A stretch of DNA of 64,000 nt from Anisodus tanguticus. Lineage: Eukaryota; Streptophyta; Magnoliopsida; Solanales; Solanaceae. Location: contig CM067544.1 of the NCBI GenBank assembly GCA_034509755.1, positions 9,031,501-9,095,500 of the forward strand, in the 5' to 3' direction. Below the pieces are notes generated by a model. The model worked only from the letters and a program-made list of their open reading frames with translations. It ran no database searches and was not told where the DNA came from. Shown in pieces: positions 56,175 to 64,000 of this stretch. Both the position numbers and the translations under genes were made by a program. Positions within the stretch are counted from its first letter, which is position 1, and each line of letters opens with the position of its first letter.

Positions 56175-58781
56175 GTAGGTACAAGAAGAGGAGTCATAAG
56201 GGAATGAGATATAAGGAATTATGTCATCCATTGCATCGGAATTCTTACGGTGGTGACATGGAGACTATGCCGCTAGTAATGGAGGATATTGCTATACTAG
56301 TGATGAAGAATATGGAGGCGACGATGGTCAACATGATCATGGTCAATATGATGGTGAGAATTACTACTCCGGAAGCGAATATGGGACAAATGTTTCTCAT
56401 GGGGCTTATAGAGAAGGTGAAGATGCCTATGGTGAGGACGAAGGTGATAAAGGTCCTCATACTACATACCATGGGTATGGAGGCGACTTGAGGTATATTC
56501 CTTCCTAACACCTACGTTATGAATCAATTGGAGAAAACTTGTGTGAATTAGGAAGTTGTGATGAACATGAACCTTGTGGTTGTGCGCTTTGTGGTGAATA
56601 TGGCCCGGAAGGTAGTGAGTTTGAATATGATACTTGTGAAGAGCCTTCTAGTAGATATTCATGTATATTGACTTGTGATACTTCCTATTCCAAGAAAAAT
56701 GGTATAACTGTGTGGATTGGACCAAGTAGAAGTCGTCCTAGAAGGAGAAGAGAGTATACATTTCCTACTTCAATAAATACAATGAATCGTGCTACTTATC
56801 CTAGAACAAGTGTGCCATGTTTTCGATATGCTTATGACGTTGAAGGTAGGAGGGGAGCATCGGTAGGCAATGGAAGTAGAGGAAATGCCATGTTTCAAGG
56901 AGGAAATGACCCGAAGAGGCGGATTATTAAAATGAAGGTTAGTGCCTTTGGTTGTGAGGGTTACTATCTTATGCTTGATGATGGTAGTCATGGCAACTAC
57001 ATTACACCTCAGTCGGTTGAATGGTTGAGGATACCTTGTGTGATGAGACGAGATCCTTACTATGATAAAAAAGGATACTTGGTTGATAGGAGCGTGAAGG
57101 TGTTCATTACACATGGTGAGTACCAAGAAGAGGTTTGGTGTGATGTGCTTCCCTGAATACTTGTCACATATGTTTGGGATATCCTTGGTTCCAAGAACAT
57201 AGGGTCCCATATGAGCAAGAATGGTATAAGTGCATAGTAGATACTAGAGGGAAACTTCTATTTCCACCCATGCATCCTAATCCCGAGGCAAATGCAAGTA
57301 AGCAACATTCCAATATAGAGTGGCCAACTTTGTGTACAAAATCTAGTGAAGAAGATTACTTCGAATGGGAACACAAATTGGATGAGATCTTTAAATGCTA
57401 CAACTACTTGGAAGAGAAGAAAGTGGAGCTAGCTTCTAGCACCCTAAGAGGAGCCCTTATTAAACATTGGGAGCATGAGAAGGTAAAGGGGCACCCAATT
57501 GAGACTTGAAGTGCCTTGAAGGAATTTTGGAGGTGTCGTTTGTCAATCCATATGGAAAGAAGGAGAGAACCAAGAACATCCCAAAAAGGAAAGAACCAAT
57601 ACAAGAAGAGAAGACTACTCCAAGTGAAGCCAAAGGGAAATAAGAAGTGAAGGGTTCACCAAATCCTTCACAAGAGATTCTTAGCACTTGCCCTAACTCC
57701 CATGAAATTGAGAGAGAAAAGATTAAGAGGAGTAAGGGAGAGAAAAGTGACAATTCTAGAGAGGAAAGGGGAGAGGTTGTGTGGAGTGATGTGAGAGGGT
57801 TGTCACAACCCAATTCTAACTCATGTAACTTTTCCTTCTTTTCTAGTTGTCTTGATAATGGTGCAGGTATTCTTGGAAGCAAACCGAAAGATGAACCTCA
57901 AACTTTGAAAGTTCATGAGGTAGTTAAAGGCTTCCCAAAAGAGCAAATGTGCTCCACCATTGAAAACCACGGTAAAGAAGATACTTTGTGTGAACTACAA
58001 GGTAAAATAGCTAATCTCGACACTCCAATTAATGTGAATGTTCATGTTGTTGACTTGAGTGTGAAATGATAGCTTGTCCTTAGTTGAACTTAATGAATCT
58101 TTACCATGTGATGAGCTTAGTTCTTTAAAGGTTGTTGACAATGTTGAAATGGGTGATTCCACACTAGTTGATCCTATTGATGCCCGAATTGATTCTTCTT
58201 GTGAGATCAATTTATGTCCACCTAGTGTTGACACTTGTGATTTGCATGTTAGTACGTTGTCATGTGATATGATAGCTCACACACTAATTGATCCTAGCGA
58301 TGACCGAATTGATTCTTCTAGCAAGATCGATTCGCGTCCAACTAATGTGGTTACTTGTGTTTATCAATTTGTTTGCTATGATAGTCCACTAATTGAGGAG
58401 TTTGGTGATGTGCTTAATAAACCTCAACTTAGTGATGATGTTGGTGCGATTGATCATATAGATAGTCATGAAAAGGAAACTGCTTTGAAAAATGACAATT
58501 GTCTTTATAAGAATGAACTTACATGTTTAGAACCCTCATCGTTTATTGATTGTTCTCTCTTTAAGGATAATGTTTTAATTGATAATGACATGACTATTGA
58601 AAGTGAAGTGCATGGTGGTACGTGTTTTGATGATGAACATGTAGCCACCTTTGGAGGCTACAAAGTATTTGGTAATCCACCATGGGAGGATGATGCCCTC
58701 CCCGATGACGGAAAGTCCTTGAGGGTTTGTGACCCACTTGATGGAACTAATGTCGAATTAGGGAAAGTCTTCCAAAAGTGA
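56175..58781 (+). pseudogene. Gypsy-like Gag/protease region, decayed and rearranged
   Basis: Frame pieces follow one another. 56190-56510 is a Gly/Tyr/Asp-rich region (GEDAYGEDEGDKGP). 56539-57156 holds a cysteine patch and a protease-like motif LMLDDGSHGNYITPQSVEWL. 57157-57270, shifted frame, is the usual following strand CHICLGYPWFQEHRV...TRGKLLFPP. 57290-57509 has a Gag-like helix block (EDYFEWEHKLDEIFKCYN, ELASSTLRGALIKHWEHEK). 57647-58781 is an acidic, repeat-containing tail with two copies of a DPxDxRIDSS unit. Reverse transcriptase and integrase are not seen, so this is either a gag-only derivative or a decayed element. Note the protease-like motif lies before the Gag-like block. Confidence 0.6.
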
Positions 58782-58789
58782 AGATTGCT

Positions 58790-60450
58790 CTTCAAAGAAG
58801 GGGAGCGATTTGAAAGGAAAAGAGCATTCTTTTTGGAGGGACTATGCTAGATCTTCTAACCTAAAGGGTGATGATGGTACTCAAATCTTGGCATAGGTTC
58901 GATGAGCTTAAAGGTAAAACTCTCTCTTGATGAACTTGATTATGTGATTAACTTATTTTTGAAGCTTCATCAAAAGAGGAGACTTGAAACGGAGTTTTGG
59001 AGGGAACCCCATTAGACAACAACTTGGTATGATGTCACATTTTGTTCTTCCTTCACGGACGGTATGTACTCGTGGCTCATGCTTATTCTTGGGCTTTCTA
59101 AAGGCATGGAGGTAACTTCCGTGTGTGATGAGTATAGTAGTAGCACTTATAATCATTCATGTGATTCTTTCCTAGTGTTATTACTTGAGTTCATATTGGG
59201 CTTGCTTGGAGAATGTGAGCAAACGAGTGGGGGATACCTTTGTATTTGACCCCGATGTTGACTTGAGAGTGATTCCTTTCTTGGGATGGGCTAGTGTAAT
59301 GATTAGACTCTTGACTTGGGTTGGTATTATTTGTGATGTTACACTTAGCTGTGAGGCAGATCACTTGTTTCTTGACTTAAGGGGAGATATGTGCTTCGTG
59401 ATTGCTAGGACCAATGAGGACTTGCATGTTTGTTTTCCTAAATGCATTGGGTTCCTTAATTTACCCTTTTGTCAACATGTCTTGTGTCTTGGGCATTATT
59501 GGGATACATAATCTTTCTAGATCCTTATGATGCTTGGTTATATCATAAAAGTGAGCCATTTAGTGTGTTGGTTGCACGCTTTGCTTACTTTAGGTATTAT
59601 CATTTGCCTTATGATGATTACCTTGTTTGTTGTGTGCGAGGACATGCACTCATACTCTTCTATGTCTTGCAAGGTACGGATTTGAGGACGAATCCTTTTC
59701 AAGAAGGAGAGGATGATACGATCCCTAGGAGCAAACATGATTCAAATTGCTTCACTTGAGGCCGAGCCAAGGAACTTCAAGCCCTACAAGCTATGTTGAT
59801 GCAAATAGAGGCTTTGGAGACCTTTGAGGAGCTTCATAGGAGAGCGTATGACGTATGGATGATTGCTTGATCGTGTGGAGTGAAGATGAGATGGAGGGGA
59901 ACGATGGTGGTTAGCCATGCAAAGATGTTATTTTCTAAATTCAAGCCATCATCCATAAAGAAGACTATCAAACAAGGCCCTTACTTCATTAAGGGTATTA
60001 TTGTAATAACTAGTCTAGCATTCTTTAGCTTGTTTAGTATAAATACCATATTTGGTCATTTCATTACTTACTTTTTGATGATGTTGAGATTAATACTCTT
60101 AAAGAGTGATAGTTAGTATGGTAGTTTAGTGAAGTGCTAATTTAGTGATTAGTGTTAGTGATAGTTAATTATGGTGGATTCCATTGTTGTCTATTGAAAC
60201 TCTTTCCATTGATTTTCATATAGAGTTGTTCATTTGTGGATTCATTTGGATTACTCTTTGTTGAAGATCAAATAGTATAGGTTCTTAGGGTTGATTCCAA
60301 TTGGAAGGATTTAGGTTTCATATACCTAAGTTTGCTCATAGAATCATTATTCTTTGAGTCTTGCTTCTATCCCTCTATTCTCATCCCCAATTTTTTTATT
60401 ATTTTAGTTTCCACGTTTTTGTTATTTGAATCCGTGTCTTCCACAAGCCA
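58790..60450 (+). other. 3' region of the Gypsy-like element
   Basis: It contains text typical of the end of Gypsy polyproteins and their 3' untranslated region, such as 'ggatttgaggacgaatccttttcaagaaggagagga' (about 59679-59714), followed by LTR-like sequence up to about 60400. No clear LTR termini found. Frames at 59185-59511 and 59469-59759 have no recognised domain. Confidence 0.4.
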
Positions 60451-61086
60451 GATCGTATCTCAAGATGGGCTGAAAACCGTTTACAACCCAACCCGCCCAA
60501 CTTATGTTTGAATGTGGTATGCTCTGGTAGACCTAAATTGACACGCCTAGTCCACAAGGACATACTCCACCAATCCATAGATTCCAACATCAAAAACAAT
60601 CATTTAAAGCTACTCATTTAACATCACAGTAACGAACAAAAACATTTCAAGGATCTCAAAGTGCTTAAAACAAATATAATCTTGTACCGTAATATGGTTA
60701 GGACAGTTAAATCAGTTACAACCTAACAGTGCACAGCCTGAATTTGACAAGTGTGAATTGGCTCTATTTCATTAGGGTTCAACTTGAACTCACAAACTAT
60801 AAACTTCCTAGCACATCAATGGATGTGTGAGAAATGATTAAGTATTAAAACCTTTTATATGTGTAATAATGAAAGAGTCCATCTTCCTGACAAGTCTAAC
60901 ACACAACGCAAATCCAGAACAGTTTATGGAACAGCAGCAACATTACGATAATATCTAATCCAGAACACTGTTTGGACAAGTTACAAGTTCCTTAACATAA
61001 GATGAAATCCGGCATTTCTCTTCAAAAAAAAGATTAAAAGACAACTCTCTGTGTTTGTAAATCAAACGGACTACAAATGTCCATAC
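60451..61086. other. Intron sequence of the endoribonuclease-like gene
   Basis: No gene or element was recognised here. It is the start of intron 4 on the minus strand. Confidence 0.45.
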
Positions 61087-63261
61087 TTCATTTCTCATTG
61101 TAGAGGATTCTTTTGCTGAAGTCCAAGCACCATTTATCAGCAGCACCAAAGAAGAGTCAAGTTCTTTACTCTTGGCAAGGCTTTTAATCTTGTCACATGC
61201 TGCATCCACTGATTGGAGAGTTCAAAATGTCATCAAATTTGGCCTGGGCAGTATCTAATGTTCCCACAATCTCCAGTGTGTTGTCGTAAGCACTTACTGC
61301 AGACAAGCATCTAGTCCCAAGTCTGGCATATGCTGCTCAATCGAAAATTCACAAAATATGAGCAAATGTATCAAGATCATTTAAAACGTAATGTAAATCT
61401 GCTTCCTGATTGAACCCAATAGTTGGATTATTTGGATAAGGAAAGTACACAAATCACACTTCAGTATAGAAAGATGAAAAGACAAAAAGAAAGACTCCTG
61501 CCATTATGTTACATAGATTATTTAAAAGGGAGCTGTGGAGCAACTATCTAAAAGACTATGATTGGCTTTAATTTCCAGGGTTCAGCTTTGACATATCTAA
61601 TCTTGATTATGAAGAAGAAGCATTTAAAGGATATTCGTGAGATCAAAACTATCTGGGACAAGGTAATCTTTCATAGAAACAGCTATCATCAGTCAAATAC
61701 CAGTTACTATAAGCAACAAAAGCCCTACTCAAATATCACAATTTTTCAAATCAAAGATATTGATGGTTCTCATATCAAAACTTTCATCAGTGATCATATC
61801 AAATACATGACATGCTCTTTATCAAACAAGATAAATAAATGGCATGCTCATTAGATACTTCCTAGAACACACATAACTTCAGCATAAGAGTAAAGAAAAA
61901 AGGACTTGTGTCACGCTGACAAGTGTTGTCAAGGCGAAAAACCCAGAAACACTGAAAGTGTCTTCTGGGGATTAAACCGCATCGCAATTGAAGTGAGCAT
62001 CTTGGTGAAGAAACGCGCAAATGAGGTAAAAAAAAGTTAAAAATATATGTAACGAGAAGTCCAAGAAAGTGAAGAAACTACAACTAAAATGAATATATAA
62101 AGTAGAAATGATGTCAGTTAAGTTCAAAAACAATTTTAAATGTATACTTCAAGTGCAAAGAAACGAGTTTAAGTTTCTAATTTAGACTGGTCAATATCTA
62201 TCTTATTCCAAATTTCTAACTTCCTACCTTAGCTCCGAGTAATGGCATATTCATCCATAATGTTCCCTTAACTATTGCTAGCTATATTTATCTTTAGTGT
62301 TTCCTTGTTTAGAACAAATCCCATTGGCATCCCTAGCTGCTTTAGGTTGAACTCATATGCCATGAAATTATAGTTCATTTTATTTTTCCAAAATGCTGTG
62401 TATTTCTTTGTACCTTTTAACAGTACCATTTTTTTTTTTAAAAAGTTCAAAATGCAACATGCTGCAGAACAGTTTTGATTCCCTTAAATTGCCAACAACA
62501 ACCCATAACTAAAACCATCAAAGCTAAAAGAACAATAACGCCACGTGCAAAGCCAATTTACCGTCTCGGTCCTCCAAGCTGTCATAAGTTTCTGAAAGCA
62601 AAGTCAGATGCCGAAAGAATTCACCACTAAAATCCTTGCGCCTCTTAGTAACAATTGCATTCAAATCCCTCGGGTTATCTTGTATCTCTTTGAGAAGTTC
62701 ACTATGCTTTTCCATTTCATCATCAATCTGCAATGACTCATTCCTGATCAAGAATAATCGCAAACATATAAAGCTAAAACCTTTCCGAAGTTAAACCACA
62801 CAAATATCAAAGGTAAAGCCTTTCCAAAGTAAAAATACTTACTTTCCATTTTCAACCATTAATTGAAATATGCATTAAAAGAAATTCAACATACCTTCCT
62901 AACTTTTCTAGCCAAGCTAATTAACTTTTCCTTCATTTGAGTTTCAGCTTCTGCATCGGCCCGAGTTTGACACCTATTGTAACATCCTTTTTCGATTGGG
63001 TATGGCTTCAACTATTCCCGCAAAATCTATCCCTGTTACTTTCTCCATTCTTCTCTAAAAACAAGTATTTTCTCCAATCTTTTGACTTGGGTTTTTCATT
63101 AAGGAATAAATCAATCATTTTATCACAAAACTGAGTAATTGTATACCCTTCAGCACCTTCAACATCAGCTTCTCCCTCTACCGCTGCAGTGGATACACCA
63201 CTGGGCAACACTTCTAAACAAGAACCACAAAAAAGAAAAAGACAATTACTCATCAAGAAAA

Positions 63262-63362
63262 GTACAACAACAACAACAACATACTCAGTGTCCCACAAGT
63301 GGGTCTGGGGAGGGTAGAGTGTACGTCCCAAGATAAGGAGGCTGTTTTCGAAAGACCTCGGC
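63262..63362 (-). mobile_element. TS-type SINE fragment with (TTG)n tail
   Basis: The plus strand shows (CAA)n, then 'catactcagtgtcccacaag', 'tctggggagggtagagtgta' and 'ctgttttcgaaagacctcgg', a minus-strand SINE 3' half. The 9-bp tcaagaaaa repeats at 63253-63261 and 63363-63371. It lies in the first exon or first intron of the endoribonuclease-like gene. Confidence 0.85.
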
Positions 63363-63578
63363 TCAAGAAAACGCATGATAAAGAATGCCAGATAAGAATT
63401 AACAAAAATAAAGAAGTCATGGAAAAGTACTAGTTGTTGGGGTTTTGGCACTTGTTCTTGTTGGTGTTCTTGATGATGATTTCTTGGAATTCTCTAAAAG
63501 CAGGATTTGGGAGAAGGTAAGGGTAATACAACACTGGAAGGTGAAAAGGGGGTGTGAAAAAGAGTTTGTGGTGGCCAT

Positions 63579-64000
63579 CATTCACTATTGTTTGCTCAAG
63601 GGAGCTGAGACAAAACTCTAACAATGGCTGATTACTGAATCTTGATTTTCTTTCTTGTCAGTAGATAAGACATGCTTATGCGACGTCGTTTACCTTAGAC
63701 TAGCTAAAACCCTTCTAAACCCTTTTAGAGTTTTTTTTTGGGGGGATTGGAGTTGTCTTTCCCTTTTATAAGGCCTTGATTTTTCTTTTTTTCCATAGTG
63801 TGTGCGTTAACACAAATAATCAACTTGTTTACCAAAAGCGAATTTGTAAGTTCCAAAATGGAAACGATACGAAGAAAAAAGGTAATGTATATATGAATAA
63901 ATAAAAATAAGAGAAAGCAACTAAAATTAGAATATATTTTTTTGGTTAAATTTAAAATTAAATCGTTAAGGATCCTAAATTAATTAACCAAAAACCAAAA
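63579..64000. other. Upstream region of the endoribonuclease-like gene
   Basis: Likely 5' leader and promoter on the minus strand. A TATA-like 'ttataaaaggg' on that strand (plus 'cccttttataagg' at about 63761-63773) lies about 190 bases before the ATG, a plausible core promoter. Confidence 0.4.

Larger units (their letters stand above)
52493..63578 (-). pseudogene. Endoribonuclease E-like protein gene (At4g37920 type), interrupted
   Basis: Minus-strand segments match a conserved plant chloroplast protein annotated as endoribonuclease E-like. An ATG at 63578 with a Ser/Thr-rich start is a likely transit peptide. Then come 63215-63008 (EGYTITQFCDKMIDLFLNEK), 62981-62895 (YNRCQTRADAEAETQMKEKL), 62727-62562 (IDDEMEKHSELLKEIQDNP, GEFFRHLTLLSETYDSLED), 61332-61087 (ARLGTRCLSAVSAYDNTLEI, SLAKSKELDSSLVLLINGAW), 52985-52798 (EIMHRLYKATESSLRSMAPK) and 52679-52493 (TPKELHKWIKIMLDAYNLNK). 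Splice signals fit. The fourth intron is about 8.1 kb, filled by a solo LTR and Gypsy-like sequence. One extra A near 61217 breaks the frame, and the second segment has further indels with a roughly 40-bp insert near 62985-63020. Probably non-functional. Confidence 0.87.

Noticed and set aside
57460..57882. 140-codon minus-strand frame
   Set aside because: Antisense of the Gag-like and acidic frames of the Gypsy-like element.

Overview
This window is nuclear DNA of a flowering plant, most likely a member of the Solanaceae. The evidence is AT-rich spacer, plant-type introns, several SINE copies resembling the Solanaceae TS type, a caulimovirid-type endogenous pararetrovirus, and remnants of plant genes. 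Genus cannot be fixed from sequence alone. No bacterial operon, CRISPR array, rRNA or tRNA gene was seen.

Layout. 1-10 kb is a transposon field. It holds the start of a Copia element on the minus strand with doubled LTRs (1-1189), a tRNA-type SINE (1268-1522), a 1.16-kb non-autonomous hAT element (2894-4054), a solo LTR (4115-5263) and a nearly complete but decayed Copia element (5919-9884). 10-13.5 kb is AT-rich repeat-laden spacer. From 13,506 to 30,740 lies a small CYSTM-type (cysteine-rich transmembrane) gene whose second intron was invaded twice: by an 8.9-kb endogenous pararetrovirus (13,885-22,819), flanked by a 181/183-bp duplication of the intron start, and by a 7.4-kb Mutator-like element (23,029-30,420) whose 9-bp target duplication straddles the intron/exon boundary. 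Then come a Copia 3' end with a foreign LTR fragment in it (31-32.3 kb) and a hAT transposase pseudogene (32.5-34.9 kb).

35.4-38.3 kb holds the best-preserved plant gene, a GTE-type bromodomain/NET protein, with two frame breaks. 38.3-44.6 kb is spacer with a SINE and a MITE. 44.7-49.5 kb (minus) is a decayed GRDP/DUF1399 gene interrupted by a Copia fragment, a SINE and a MITE. 49.6-51.7 kb looks like Gypsy LTR sequence. 52.5-63.6 kb (minus) is a six-part gene like Arabidopsis At4g37920 (chloroplast endoribonuclease E-like); its roughly 8-kb fourth intron holds a second solo LTR and a decayed Gypsy-like element.

How things fit together. The mobile elements form nested layers in and around four plant genes, all of which carry small indels or stops. 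The most unusual object is the pararetrovirus. It looks like one whole circular genome opened inside its RNA leader, joined to a long host duplication, with a near-copy of the viral primer-binding site in the host DNA at the far junction. Every viral reading frame of size is broken at least once or closely abutted by broken frames, so it is an old copy.
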